From Ditylenchus dipsaci (Eukaryota; Nematoda; Chromadorea; Rhabditida; Anguinidae): a stretch of 64,000 nucleotides of DNA. The notes beneath the pieces were generated by a model. That model had not been told where the DNA came from, ran no database searches, and saw nothing but the letters and a program-made list of their open reading frames with translations. Positions 12,501-27,500 of the stretch are shown piece after piece (the stretch's first letter is position 1; each line of letters opens with the position of its first letter). The DNA lies in NCBI GenBank assembly GCA_004194705.1, contig SADC01000052.1, positions 186,001 to 250,000 on the forward strand, read 5' to 3'. The position numbers were made by a program, and so were the translations under genes.

Positions 12501-15500
12501 CATCTCCGGGAGGTAGACATCACTTTTTGCAAACCACATCTGTGACTGTAATATGTGAGAATGACTGCGAGGATCTGCTCTTTCGAATAAGTGTTTGTGA
12601 GCTGCAATCTCTTTGTAAAAATTTGGACAACCGGCATCCATCGCACAAAACCACCATTTTCACACCAGGTGAATTTACATTCAAGGCTGCTCGAAAACGT
12701 GTCATAGCTGTGTATAACCGATCAATGCTCGGTCAATACTTGTAGAGAAATTCAAGAACTATAAGATAGGCAAAAATCAGCACAAAAATTGGGCAAAAGT
12801 CACTCAGAAATTACAGGAGAAAAGGAGAAGGAAAGAAGAATCACAAGAAAAAAAAAGAGGGCCCTATTGACCTTTAGTGGCCACAATTTTTTGCCTTGGT
12901 CCCCCTGTTGTTTTTTTTTCAAAATTTTTTTTGTTACATTCAACATTTTTAGAATATGAAATAAGTATATCACATGGCAAAATCATGTTTATTCAAGAAT
13001 ATTACTCAGAGCATTCACAATTAACACAATTACACAATTCACAATGTCCAGAATATATCATAGCCATTTGCTTGAAGAACGTATCTAGGAAATTCCACTT
13101 TCTGGCTCGACAATTTTGGCGCATCACAGCTTCCTGTACATAAGAGGCGACGAGAGAATCACTTGTCCCAAATAGCCTTTTCACTTTGTGCTTCATATGC
13201 GCATATATGTGTGAATCTTTACAGGAATTCCTTCTTCCATAATAATTCTAAACCATGTATACACCATTTAAAAATAAAGCAATAACAAAAAATTACCGCA
13301 CAAAACGATCTTTGTGACAAATGGTGTAATGTCTGTACCCTACTGAGCGACCCAGCTTTTTTCCTAGTTTCCGATATGCTGTAAAAGTGAGATAATGCAT
13401 AAATGTTCAAAACTTATGATAATTATCAACCTGTTCAGTGTCGTATGAGAATACTTCTTTCAGACGAAGAGCCGCAACATCAGGCCGTTCAAGAGTATCC
13501 AAAGTCTTCGTCGAGCCATGTAGCTAAGTAAGTACCACCTAGAAAAAATAACACAATAAAAATGGAACTTATTCCGTTTGTACTCCTACACGCTTTTTGA
13601 ACTTTAAAAAAAAACAACAGGGGGGACCAAGGCAAAAAATTGTGGCCCACTAAAGGTCAATAGGGCCAAGGTAAGACCAGCAGTTTCCCTGGTATCAAAA
13701 TTTGAAGGATTTTCCTGGCCGACTTTCTTGAGAATATTCAGAGTACAAAATACCAAAATGATCAGCAGGAAAAATGCAACAGTTCGGGTGAATAGACTCA
13801 CAAGACAACAAGCAAATATCACAATATTCAAGCCAAACAATTTCACCACAAATCCCCCAAAAACCAGGGACCTTTGGACGGATATTCAGGTGGCTTATAT
13901 TCAGGCACATTGGAATGGCGTCAGAATCGTCTATCTATGACGAAAAAAGCCAGGCGCTCTATCACGTGATAATTTTTTTTCAGGAAACGCCCTATAAAAT
14001 TTGAGAAAAATTACGAAACCAAGTTACAGCCACCTGAATATCCGTCCAAAGGACCCTGTTTTTCGGGGGGATTTTGTGGTGAAATTGTTTTGGCTTGAAT
14101 ATTGTGATATTTGCTTGGTGTCTTGTGAGTCTTTTCATTAGTTCTGTTGCATTTTTCCTGCTGATCATTTTGTATATTGCACTCGCAATTCCCCTATAAA
14201 AAGTCGCCCAGGAATATGCCAACCAAGTATCCTTCAAACACCAATACCAGGAAAACAGCTGGTTTTATCTCTTCTGCTGTAATTTTGAGTGACTTTTATC
14301 GAATTTTTGTGCTGATTTCCCGCTCATCTTGTAGTTCTGGAATTTCTCTACAAGTATTGACCAAGCATCACGGAGTTATAGACAGCTATGACGTGCTCTT
14401 GAACGACTTTAAGTGTAAATTTGACATGTCAGAAAAAGATGCTTTGTGAGTGGAAGGCTCGCTGTCCGAGTTTTTTCATACATATTTTAACTCAAATACA
14501 CTTATTCGATAGAGCACATCCTGGCAGTCATTTTGAGATATTGCAGTCAAAGATGTGACATGGAGATAAGTAGTGTCAGCCTCTTGGCAGATTGTCCACT
14601 TTCCTCGGAATGGTCAAGTACTGGAAACAGGTTATTAGGTCACTTCACAGAAATGATCAGCGTGAAAAACTGCACCAGAATACTCGCATATACCGGTCGG
14701 GCGTTTCGTGTTAATGCCGTTCCTAAAAAGAGAATCACAGTTTTACTCGAGATCCGATGCAGTTTTTTTGCGCTCTATCACATGATATCTTCATTTTCCA
14801 CAAAGGTTACTACTACCCATTTGCGCAAAAGACATTTGCGCAAATTTTTTTCAAATTTGTATTTTTGTTTGTGAAGAACTCCCATCATTTCAAATATTTT
14901 TCATGATTTATCCTCAGTTTTACTGGATCATCCATGCATTAACTAATCAAGTGGACGTGCACTTGAATCAAAAAATTTGACTTTTTTCATGCTCCAAAAC
15001 CTGTTTTCTAGACTAATTCGGCCATGCTGAAGAAGGTTTGATAGTGGTAAAATGCCGTTTGTAGGGTATTTTTTGAGTTTGGTAAAATCAAGTATTTCCA
15101 AATACTCAAAAAATACCTACAAAACGGCATTTTACCACCGTCAAACCATCTTTAGCATGCCCGAAATAGTCCATAAAACAGGTTTGGAGCATGAAAAACG
15201 TAAAAAAGTTTTTGATTCAAGTGGACGACCACTTGGTTTTAATGGTCTGATATACAACTTGGGTACTGCAAACTAAGTGCTACTATGACGATACCACTGC
15301 TTAGGGACTACAATCTAGCACCACTATCCAAGTACCACTACCTAAGCACTTCCACCTGAGTACCGATACCTAGTCATTGCCTTGGTACCACCTCCTCAGT
15401 GCTACTTTCTTGGTACTACCACTTCAGTAACACTTTCTTGGACTACCACCTCCATACACCTGGATACCGTACGGGATATGAAACTACTCCAGAACTGAGG

Positions 15501-18500
15501 TTCCTGTAAGTCAACTCGCTGTTTAGCATTGCCAAATTGTGTTCAGGACACGATTCTAGATAGGATACAATGATTTTTAATCACTTTCAGTTAAATCCAA
15601 AATTTCGTATTCTGGAGGTGGATACCCATTTAGAGGAGGTACAAGGTGGTACCATGCCCACCCTGAGGCTTACTGGTCTTTTACAGAATAGTTTATGATT
15701 GTTATTCAAGAAACAATAACGTCTGTTACCACCAGGATTCGAGCCTGTAAATTCAAAAATTACCTCCACAAATGCCCTATAAGTTTTCGAGAAAATTACG
15801 AAACTAAGCCACAAGCACCTGAATTTTTGTCTAAAAGCCCCCTTTTGTATGGTTTCAAGGTCAAATTGTTTTGGCTTCAATTTTTTATATTTGCTTGTTG
15901 TCTCGTGAGTCTTTGCACTAGTTCTGTTGCATTTTTCCTGTAATTTTCCGTGCAAATTCACCTGGTATGAAAATGGTGGTTTGCGCGATGGATGCCGGTT
16001 GTCCAAATTTTCACAAAGAGATTGCAGCTCACAAACACTTTTTCGAAAGAGCAGATCCTCGCAGTCATTCTCACATATTACAGTCACAGATGTGGTTTGC
16101 GAAAAGTGATGTCTACCTCTCGGGAGATGACTCATTTTCTTTTAAATGGTCGTTCATTTCACACCGTAATTTGTATAACTTGACCTGTCCAAAATAAAAA
16201 ATGAATAACGTAGGGGAGTTGTGCCTCCATCCGATTTTTTAACGGTGCAGGTAAAATGGCCTAAAAAATTCTGGTGTCCCCCTCTGTCAGAAATTCCTGC
16301 GTACGCCACTGGCTGTATACGTACTGCAAATTCCAGGTTGACATTCTAATAGAAGTGAACAGTGCTGCTATCACCTCTTTGGAATCTATTAGGCGAAAAA
16401 TTGAAGCTATGAGTGTGGAAGATGCTCGCAATTTCACTCTTGACACCAATTATGGATGTATTTCGCCCACTCTCATGGCTAGAGCTGTTAAAAAGCTATA
16501 TGGGTATATTTTTTCACCGATAATCTTCTTCAAACACAATCAAATTTCAGTGAACACGCCACCAAAGTGCTAGAAGGATTACGTGAAAACCCAGTAATAG
16601 CTGTTGCTCAAGTGCTCAAACGTTTGCGAGAGAAAGATGCTGAATGGCGATCCATTCGGGAAGAGTTCAATCTCATCTGGCGAGACCAGATCGACAAGAA
16701 CTATTTGAAGAGTCTAGACCACCAAGCTATCTCATTCAAAGCGAATGATCTCAAATTCTAAGAAGCAAAGCAATCATTCAGCAGTTGGAGACCATCTATG
16801 ATGAGGTGAATGCGATGGGAATGCCTATTCATCCCATAATAATAATTGTTTGTTCAGAGACAAGCCAGAATGGAAAAAGGCGGTCCCATTGAGAATGGTC
16901 CTCACATGGTGTTGGAGTACCCAGCAGACAAGTCTGTGATTCATGATGCCAATGAGTAAGTTAATCAGTAAGGATATATATAGCGGGAGTTCATCAATTT
17001 TTTTAGACTATTAATACACTATGTGAAACGTCAACAGAACATTCCAAAAAGGAAAAGTTTATCATCAAAAAACATCTGAGGCAAGTTTTTTTCGCGACAT
17101 GGTCCAAAACGAGGTAGACCGAAACAAGTTTACACAAAGTTTGACATTCTGTGAAAATTACGAACAAACAACCAATTTTTCATTGTTCCCAAATTTTTCC
17201 CTTATTTAGCTTAAGCAAAGACTTCGGCATAGGCAGGCCAACGTATGTAGGAGGAGTTCAAATTTGTGTGCTAAAATAATAAAGAACACAAAAAAGAACG
17301 TAGAAAAATACCGTATTCTTTCTAATGAGCGCCCTCCCCAAAAGTCGGAAAATGTACCCGAACTTCTTTTTGTCGATTTCACAACTTTTTCTTAGATTTT
17401 TTTGAAACTGAACCGTTAAATTCAGTATCTTCGCATATTTAAGATTCAGGACTTTTCTTTGTGAGGTCGTGTAACATCGAAAAATCTAAGTAAATTTGAA
17501 TCCCGAATGAAGGTACTGGTTATATTCTCCGACTTTTGAGGAGGGCGCTCATTAGAGAGAATACGGTACAAATGATGTCCACAATTGGCTAATGTTTTAT
17601 CACTATTCTGCAATACAGACAAGCTTCGATTTAATCGAGCGGCTAGTACTTTTTTTGCACCAAATTTCCTTTTTTCTGTACCAAACCTAATTTTCTGTCC
17701 AAGAACAACATACTTTGAAAATTTTTGCGAGAATTCAAAATTTTCAGGTTGGCCTCACTTGCGGACAAGATTTTGCGGACGCAACATCTGCGGAGGAACA
17801 TTTGCGGACCGACTTTTGCGGATTAATACTTGCAGACAAAATTTTGCAGACGCAATGAGATTTAGGAAATCATGCAAAATGAGATAGATCTATTTAAATA
17901 TATCGCCCGCAAACCCTCGTCCGCAAATCTTCGCCCGAAAATTTTCTTGCAAATGTTCCTCCGTAGATGTTGCGTCCGCAAAATCTTGTCCGCAAGTGAG
18001 GACAACCCGAAAAATTTGAATTCTCGCAAAAAATTTCAAAATTTGGTTGTTCTTGGACAGAAAATTAGACATCCGCAAATGTTGAGTCCGCAGGATTTGA
18101 TCCGCAAAATCTCGTCCGCAAGTGAGGCCAACCCAATTTTTCGACATAAAATGACTTGGCATGCTCAGAATCCCACCCCGGAGTGGCCAGAAGCCCCTGA
18201 AAGTTTTATTTGAGGGTTTACTAAAGGCGGGGGAACTTTTTGCGAAAAAGCGATTGGGGTTGATCATATTTCCAGTCCGATTGGCTTTATCGCTCAGAAT
18301 ATATCCTTAACCCCTCAAACTACACAATTTCGAGCGATTAAGCCTATCGAACTGAAATTCTGATCCGCTAGATTGCTTTTTTTAAACCCTCGAAAAACGA
18401 ACTTTCAGGGTCTTCTGGCCACTCTAGAGCGGAATTCTGACCAGTTAAACGTAATTTTTGACTAAAAATTTTGTTTTCCCGCAAAATTTTGACTTAAATT

Positions 18501-21500
18501 GCACAAATCACCAAATTTACTGGGTGAAATCAGGATTTTGTTCGAAATATTATTATTTACTAGGGGAAAATAAATTCACTGGGGAAATCAGTATTTCGGG
18601 GTGTGATTTCAATTATAGCCGAATTTTGCTACAAGTCTTAAAATTTTCAAAAGCGTGATCCTAAATTTGAAAAAAATTACTGGCTTGACCTTTGCAATAC
18701 TTGATTGTTTGCAGATGCCTTATACCTCGCCTTTTCAACCTTGAACTGGAAGTTATGTCCGATGATGATGAGGAAAATGAAGGCAGTGGTTAGCAATCAA
18801 TTTTTTCCTGAATTAATCCGTGACACTCTGTTAATTTAAGACAAGAGCGACACCGAAAGTGGTCAACTGATTACTAGGAGGACCAAGAAATTGCTTAGAG
18901 CCAAAAAACAATCAGCTAAAAGTAGTGAAGTGGTAAGTATTTTGACTGTGTGTTTAGATGCGGGTTTGTAATGAGATTAGTTAGCTGCAAGTTATTCAAT
19001 TTTTCGTAAGCCGTTTAGGGAGCTTATAATAATACAAAGAGACATTTCTAAACACTTTTAAAAAAAAAATTCGAATTTTCAACGCCGGAGTCCTGGTCCA
19101 GTTTTTCGTAAGGAGCAGGAATATCACAAAGTTAGGCCTTCCAATTAAGATTGAGATATAAATCCTCAAAGTTGAGGGGTGAGTTATTAGAGCAGGGTGA
19201 GCTATTAAAGGAAATACGGCATGTGCAGGACAAGATTCTGGATAGATTCATTACTTTCGGTGATATCTAAAATTTCAGATTCTTGAAGCGGATACCTGTT
19301 TATGGAAGGTATCACATGGTTTGTTAAAGGGAGGGTGCATGTTGCGATGAATTTTTCACCATAGTTGATTTGTTTTCTTAAAGGACGATGGTTTTTGCGC
19401 ACAGTGGCATGTGCAAAATTTGAATTAGCGGGGGCTGCTTTTTCGTCTCAAATTTTACTCTTTGCAGTCGTTCGAAATGACTCGAAAGAGTAGAGTTTGA
19501 GACGAAAGAGAAGTGTCCCCCGCCAACTCAAATTTTGCACATGCCACTGTGCGCAAAACCATGGTCCTTTAACCGTATCATTTATTGGTAATGGCTCATC
19601 TGTTAATACATCCCTTGACTAACTTTTTACACAGCATCCGAAGATACCGGGTGTCTCAAAAGTTCGAACAATCTTTTTAAGATTTGAGTTTTTCTTAAAA
19701 CAGTGTAGACATCAACAAATATTTAATACCATTTGTAGCCCTGAATCTCCTCTTCAAATGGAATATTAATCTTAGCTTGATTATTTCGGATAAGTCGCCA
19801 TTTGGCTCCAAACACTTGTCGGGTCATTTTGAGGAATTGACCAGCGTTTCATCACTTTAACTGGTCAAAATTTAATTAAAAAATTTTAAAAGATATGGCT
19901 TTTTGGAAAAAATAGACTTTCTGATAAAAATGGCCAAATCCAAGTTATTCCAATTTTTCAGATTTTGGCCATTTTTTCAGAAAGTCTATTTTTTCCAAAA
20001 AGCCATATCTCAACACTTAGATTTCCAAAAATTATTCGCGCTATGTGTAGTATATAATATATGAATTCTAGCTCGGAGTTTTCACCATGCTTTTGGGTAT
20101 TTCTGCTGGTCTCCTAATGGATGAAAAATCCGGGGTCAGCTAATTATCGAAATTTTCAGTCATATGACCTATGCTTATCAACTTTTGTGCTCATACAGTT
20201 AATCTTTATATAGTATTTGGACTGAGTAAGTCACACTGTGTTTTGCTTCTTTTTGACTTTTCTCGAGCTGGAGTCAATGTGCCACGCTCATTCTTTTTGC
20301 AATCGGTAAAGCTAAGTGTGCTTTTTCGATTGTGATATCATAGAGCATTGTGACTCGAGCCGGTTTTTGAGAATTTAACAAATTAAGCATTAAATTGGTC
20401 AAATCATTGAAGAAAATATTAACAATAAAATTATTTTGAATTTGCGCGTTTTTTGAATATTCTTATTTATCGCTGTATTTAGTAATTCAGTTAATCGAAC
20501 CCCGGTGGTGGTACCCAGTTGGTGATACCTAGGTGGTCCTACCCAGTTGGTCCTACCCAGTTGGTGTTACCCAATTGGTGTTACCCAATTGGTGGTCTCC
20601 GGGTGGTCGTGCCCAAGTGGTGTTCCTCAGGTGGTGGTACCCACTTGGTGGGACCCAGTTGGTGGTACCCAATTGGTGGTGCCCGGTGGTGGTGCCCAAG
20701 TGGTGTCTTCAGGTGGTGGTACCAGTTGGTGGTTCTTTAGTTGGTAATATTAACCTGCCCGATAGTACCTACCTAAAGTTCTGGAGTTTAGGTACGTAAA
20801 ATCACACTTTCGACCTTATTAAAACCGATTCTCTACAAGATTCTAGAAAAGAAAAAATAAGTTGTTTTTTTTGTTTTTCAAATAATTTAGTGATTTCGGT
20901 TATTGAGGTGGGTGTCCAACTTTATGGCCTACAGAATTTAAATCTTCAATAAAAAAACAAAAAAAAAATTCATCGTCTAAAATTGCGTCAAGAATTGGGT
21001 CTAATAAGGTCTAAAATATGATTTTACCTATCGGATACCAAAACGATAGGAAGGTACCTTTGCAGCTGGATGGCTGTTGTCGGGATATCATTTTGGTCAA
21101 ACTCACTATTGGCGCAGCTTCGTAAAAAGAAATGATTGCAGCTTAGACATTTGGTATAGTAGAAAAATGGCTCAGAGCCAATCGGTGCCAACAGAAAAAT
21201 GGCGCCAAATCATTTGTCACAAACAACAAAATGACGCCAACTCGATCAGCGCCTAATTGAATTTGGTGCAGATTCATATTGGAGCAGCATCACATTGGCG
21301 CCGGATCAAATTGGCGCACAATCATTTTGGCAAGGAGACATACTACCATCAGGTTGTGGTCCTCGGGTGGTGGTACCCAGGTGGTGTTACCCAGGTAGTA
21401 ATATCCAGGTAGTGGTCCCACTTAGGGGTCGGCAATAGTCATCAAAATTTGAGGTAAAACAGATATCAAATCCCGTCTCTTGGCCGGTTCGTTGAGTGTC

Positions 21501-24500
21501 ATAATTGAGAGGATTGACTGTACCGTGATTCTTCACTCATAACTCGGCGCCTGTTAAGGCGCCAGTAACCCTAGTAGTCATATAATTAACTGTTCGAAGT
21601 GTCAAACAGTGACAGAAAGGCCAAAACAAATGAATCAGATGAAATCCTGAATTAGAAAAATTGATTAAAAGTGAAAAAAAATTCGATTATTTCCTCTACG
21701 AAAGAAATTCGTTACGAAAATTCGCTGTTACGAAAAATTTTCCTACGAAAATTCGCTCTTACGAAACTGTTTCTTACGAAAGTTCGCTTTTACGAAAAAT
21801 TCGCTCTTACGAAATTGTCTTCTTACGAAAGTTCGTACAGCCACAATGTATATTCATGTTCTTCATGCCAAATCCTGGTTAATTTTTTATGGATCAAATT
21901 AATTTCCGCACCAAAAGTGTGAAATTCCGCACCAAATTAATTAAATTCGCACCAAATTCAAATTCGTTCTAAAAATAGTGAATTTCCGCACCAAAATTGT
22001 GAAATTCCCCACCAAATTTTTTAAAAATTATTTATGCCTTTTTCTGTCCAAGACCGACCAAATTTTGCATAATTTTGCAAGAATTTAAATTTTTTAGCCT
22101 GAAAATGACTTGGATTGCTCAGAATCCCACCCGGAATGGCCAAAAGCCCCTGAAAGTTGGTTTTTGGGTTTACTGAAGGTGGGTGAAAACTTTAGGGGGT
22201 AAACTTTGTAAACGGAGGTAAACCGAAATTCCGGCGACATAATTACTAGAACTGCCTTCCATGAACGAAAAAAGAGACAATGCTCGACTTTTTATACACG
22301 ATAAATAGCTCAGACAATGAAATAAAAAATTTGGTGGGGAATTTCACAATTTTGGTGCGGCAATTCACTATTTTTAGAACGAATTTGAATTTGGTGCGGA
22401 ATTTAATTAATTTGGTGCGGAATTTCACACTTTTGGTGCGGAAATTCACATACAGCCATTTTTTATTATTATTGTTCTTACCACTTCCTGGCCCTCTGCT
22501 TAAATAAATTTGGTCCATTTTAGAGTTAGCGTTTATTACAGGTTGTGAGATTTTTTTTCAACCCTCCTCGGGGTGGGCGATTATTACGGGATTTATAAGT
22601 TACCGAGTTTTTGGTGACTTATCGGTAAGCTACCTGAATTTCAAATCAGCGGTCACTAAAGCAACCCTATTACCGTCCACAGGCAGGAGATTCAGGGAAA
22701 AGAATACGGTATGCTAATTTTGTACTAATAAAATTATTTAATTTTTTTTGCCGCGCCTTCGACGCGATGATGTTGAACAACATAGCGACCTTCTCTGATA
22801 TACCGACTCTCTAACAGCAAACACCTGTGTAACACTACCTGGGCACCACCATCTGGGTAACACCATCAAGGTAACAATATATGGGCACCATCACGTGGGT
22901 ACTACTACCTGGGTACCACCATCGGGATACTACTACCTGAGTACCCCCATCTGGGTACCACCCCCTGACTACATCTTGCTTTGTACTACCACCTGGGTAC
23001 CACCACTTAGGTCCCACTACCTGGGCACCACCATCTGGGTGTTATCACCTGGGTACATTTATCTGGGTACCACTACCTGGGTACTACCACTCAAGTACTC
23101 CTACCTTGGGACCACCGTCGGTGCGCTGCGTACTATTTCCTGGACGCACCACCTACGACTACCAGTTGAAAAATAATAATGCTTGCTACCACTGAAATTT
23201 GAAACTGTGACTAAAACAAAAGGCGCTTTTTTCAATCTGATTAACTTAGATTCGATGACCTCCTTGAGCATGCCTGGTTTTCCCAGCTTTTGTGGTAAAA
23301 CTTAGAATTTTCAGCATCACATGTCAATTCTGATGAGTTTTCGGCAAGGCGAGAATTCTGCGGGAGAAAATTCCGCGGAATTCCATTTTTTGACGTTCCT
23401 GTTGATAAAAACCGAATTCTGACAACGCATTCGTGTTCAGCTTAGTCGATTGCATACCGGAGCTTTATTGAATCTGATATTGAATCAGATCTTATTTATT
23501 GAAATCTTATTTATCTTATTTATTTTTTTTATCTTATTTATTTTTTTTATTTCTTTATTGAATCAGATACTCGTCATCAAATTTTAAATATTGAATGTTT
23601 TTCAAATTTTTTTTTGTCTCCAGGGAATTTGAGAATTAAACTTAAGCTTACATTTAAAAAGGACAATCTGTAATTGAGCATGCTGAACACAAATCCGGCG
23701 TCAGAATTAGGTTTTTATCAACAGGAACGTCAAAAAATGAAATTCCGCGGAATTTTCTCCCGCCGAATCTTCTCCCGCGGAATTTTCGCCTTGCCGAGTT
23801 TTCTGAACTCTACGCCCTGGTTTACCCTTAAAAAACATTGAGAACGGTACGATATAGTAACAAAAAGTGGGTTAAAAATGGTAACGAACATTTAGCGTTA
23901 CAGAGAGAGAATCCTACAAAAATACTATATGTAGATTACGAAAATCTTCGTTACGAATTTTCGCTGTTACGAAATTGTCTCGTTACGAAAGCTTGTTCAG
24001 CCAAGAAAATGCTGTACTAAATAAATGCACTACAGTCAAACTTCTTTATAAGCTACACTCCATATAAGCTACACCTCTCTATTAGCTACCGTATAACCTC
24101 TTTTAATCCCCCAGGGGGTTTATTAATCAACCCCCCTCGGAGGGTGGGGATTATTAGAGGGAGGGGGGGTTATATTTCAACCTCTTCGACGCCGAAGGCG
24201 CCTGAAATTTCTGAAACATTTTATTTCAAAAGACTATAATTTCAATTTATGGAATTTCTTCGTATTTGTCTCGCGTGTACTTGACGTCTCGCTTTTCGCC
24301 TCACTTTTTGCTCATTTTTCATTAGTTTTTTTCTGTGTGAATTTTTATATATCAACAAAGCTACTTGACCTCCAAAAAGCGACTTCACACAGCCGAAGCG
24401 TAAACTTAGTAGCGCGAATGTCTTCCCACCATTTCTTCTCGTCGCTTCTGGTAGCGATGCCGAGTCTCTCAACTCTACGCAACGCCAGTATTATTGTTTC

Positions 24501-27500
24501 GTGAACATTGTTAGTGATATAGCAATCGCAATAGTTGAACAGGTTTTTTGTGGTTTAATGTTTATTGATAAGAACGATAACATATTTTTCTTTCATCCAG
24601 ATGTCATGTTCTATGAACCTAGAAGTGCAAATTCTAAGAACTCAGGATTAAGTTGTTCGTTTTGTTCACATTATTTTGGTACATTACCCAGTATTCATTT
24701 CCTTTGGATGCAATTTACGGCAATCCAAAGGCGCCAGCATTTGAGATCGCCTTAAAATGGGTGGATCATGCATGGCGGGAAATTGTCAAATCGTCCGAAG
24801 GTAAACCTCAATATTTCAACGCAGTTACTAAGTTTTCGTTCTCGATCAGGATTAGAAGATACACAAACAGCATGCTTAAAACCAGGTAGGTCAATCGAAG
24901 GCCCTGGAAATTTTTCGCAAGATCATAAATAAGAACTAGGTCGAGATGGCAGGACGATGAAAAAGAAGGCTGCTACTCTGATAACGAAAACGAAATCTTC
25001 TTTGAAAACATTAATAAAAATAGCTGTTCAAAATAAAAGCTGAATGTTATTGGATCAAGGTCACATTTGTGGAATGACAATCGTTGAGTTCAAAAAATAA
25101 AAATTAGCTAGAAAAACGTTAAGGAAAAAGCGGCGCAGCCGCCCTTAAAATTGGAGAGGGGGGGGATTATTAAAGGGTGGGGGATTATTGTTCAACCCCC
25201 TCGGGGGTGGGGGATTATTAGAGGGGGGGGGGGGTGTGTTAAATAGAGGGTGGGGGATTAATAGAGGTTATACGGTACATCTAGGATCGGTCCCGAGGTG
25301 TAGCTTATAGAGAAGTTTGACTGTACTCACCAGCCTAAAGAAAAAAATATACCTGAGCTCAACTCTTATATTGTTTGTTTGGTCTTGTACCAGCTTTGCT
25401 TTTACCAAATCAACATCAATTTATGTGGTCTTATCCAGAAAAAACTGTATTTGTGAACACATACCGTATTACAATTAATGGGGTGCTACTATTAGAGGGG
25501 GGCTACAATTAGAGGAGGGATACTATTACAGTAAATATGGTAACCTCATTTCAAGCATTATCATAGAAATTATTTAAAAATCGTTACCTGTAGCAATTTT
25601 CAGCCACTCAATCGAGAAGCAGTAGGCGGTTCAGGGTATACACTCTTCTTCAGCTCTAACTCTTGGCTCATATTCATTCGTCTGCATCACATTATTTGCG
25701 AACGTTTGGCGTGTCTAAAGAAGCGATCAGAAGAACTGATAAAAGAGTATGAGTTTGAGAAGCAAATCCGAGAGAGACAAGAGAAAATTTATCAAGCCCA
25801 CGGGAAAGCAGTAGCCTCCCATCCAGACAATGCTGTGGATGTGCATTTAGGGCTGAGAGACTTGAAGAAGCCATTACAGAACCCGGAGACTTTCTACCCG
25901 ATACTTATTCAAGAGCTCAAAAATGTGCTGGATGGGATTATAGATGGAAGTGCTTTTGAAGATAATATTAGGTGAGATTGTTACCGTAGGTAGAACTTGG
26001 GTTAAAAAAGTAATTTTTGGTTTCAGAAATATGTTTGGGACGACTGCCTATTTGATGTTTACTATGGACAAGCTGATAACTACACTGACAAGGTTGGTGT
26101 TCATACTTTTCGTTGTTTGCTAATCAATCCTAGAAGAAAGCAAACATTCAAAAAAAAGCGTAAAAAAAATTGTAACACGGGGTCCCCAATGACCCGCGAA
26201 GGTGTGACTGCTGCTGTGACTTTTTCAAGCCATTAGGAGCACATCAACAGTCGCAGTGTGTCCCCGATGAATATCCCAAGGCACCCTAATCTACCCCGAA
26301 CTACCGAAACCATTTGAGCCACACAAACGATCGCAAACCACTCGAAGCAATTCAAACCACCCGACCCAACCATAGACAATTCTGAACCATCTCAACTACT
26401 CTAAACAGCCTAAACAACCTAAGACCACACTAAACTACTCAAAACCACCCCAAACAACGACTGTGACTTTTCTACTCCTTATGCTACGTCAGTCAAAGTC
26501 GCCGATTTTAAATATGTTAATAATCAGTGTACTTAAAACTAGTGATGGACCCAATACAATATATTGGTATTGAGTGTATTGAGTTCAATTTATGTTTTTT
26601 TATTCAGTTTATATCGAAGTAGCGCCTGATTTTTTGCCCAAGAAAACAAAGTAAATTTACTTAAAGGTGGGGAACATTATATACGCATCGCCCTAGGTCA
26701 CAGGGTCGACTACCACTGGCTGATAACCTTACTTTTTTTCTCCTTTAATTTACAAGTACAGTCGACTCTCTATATAACATAATTCTAGATAACATAAAAC
26801 TCTTTATAACATAAGTTTTTCTCGACCTCCAGCCCATAGATTGCCTCTCTATATAACATAATCTCCTAAAATGTCAAATTAATTGATCGGTAGAAGACTC
26901 ACTCTGGCAGAAATCGTGGCGGTTGTCTCGAAAGCGGATGCGGAAGAGCCGGAAGCGAGCAGGTAATGCTTGATTATTTCGATTTTTATTTTTTTTTCGT
27001 TTCATTGACACTGAAGTGATGGAGGTCAAAGAAGAGCCAGTGCTACCAGTTACCAGTGGAGAAGCAACCGCAGCATTCAAGGTCTTATAGCGATACGTGG
27101 ATGAGAACACCAGGGATCCAGCCGTCCTCCATCTTATCCGACGTACTCGAGGATTTCCTGGCCCGAGAACACTCGAAGAAAATAGAACAAAACAAACTCT
27201 TGGATTGTTTGGCTCTACCCCGTTTGCGGACAAATTATTTGCGCCAAAACTCGTTATAGCCAAAACCGTTACATTTTTTATTAATTAGTTGGCTATATTT
27301 GGTTTTTCTAAGTAATTTCATGGAGATTCTCATTTACAAGTTAACACTCAAATTGATGCCAGAGAGAAGGGCTACACTCTGGGCATAAGGTTGTAAATGA
27401 CCATACAGTTAACTCTCGATTTAACGAACCCCCTATTTAACGAAACTCTCGATTTAACAAACCTCCGAACGTGATTTGGTTGGTTAAATCTCAAATAAGG

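Larger units (their letters stand above)
24033..25323. mobile_element. Tigger-type non-autonomous element, TATAAGCTACAC motif
   Basis: The ends CAGTCAAACTTCTTTATAAG and its inverse ATAGAGAAGTTTGACTG are flanked by TA (24031-24032, 25324-25325). The subterminal motif TATAAGCTACAC is iterated at the left. It was itself invaded by a second element (24089-25275), which makes up most of its length. Confidence 0.78.

Noticed and set aside
15587..16135. Minus-strand ORF of 182 codons
   Set aside because: Spans several inverted-repeat segments of a repeat mosaic, no recognisable domain; the copy at 12434-12745 diverges with a different ending. Left as a repeat.
17585..18267. Overlapping ORFs on both strands
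   Set aside because: They lie in the TTGCGGAC inverted repeat.
20519..20799. Three overlapping W/V/P-rich ORFs
   Set aside because: Product of the GGTGGTACCCAG array.
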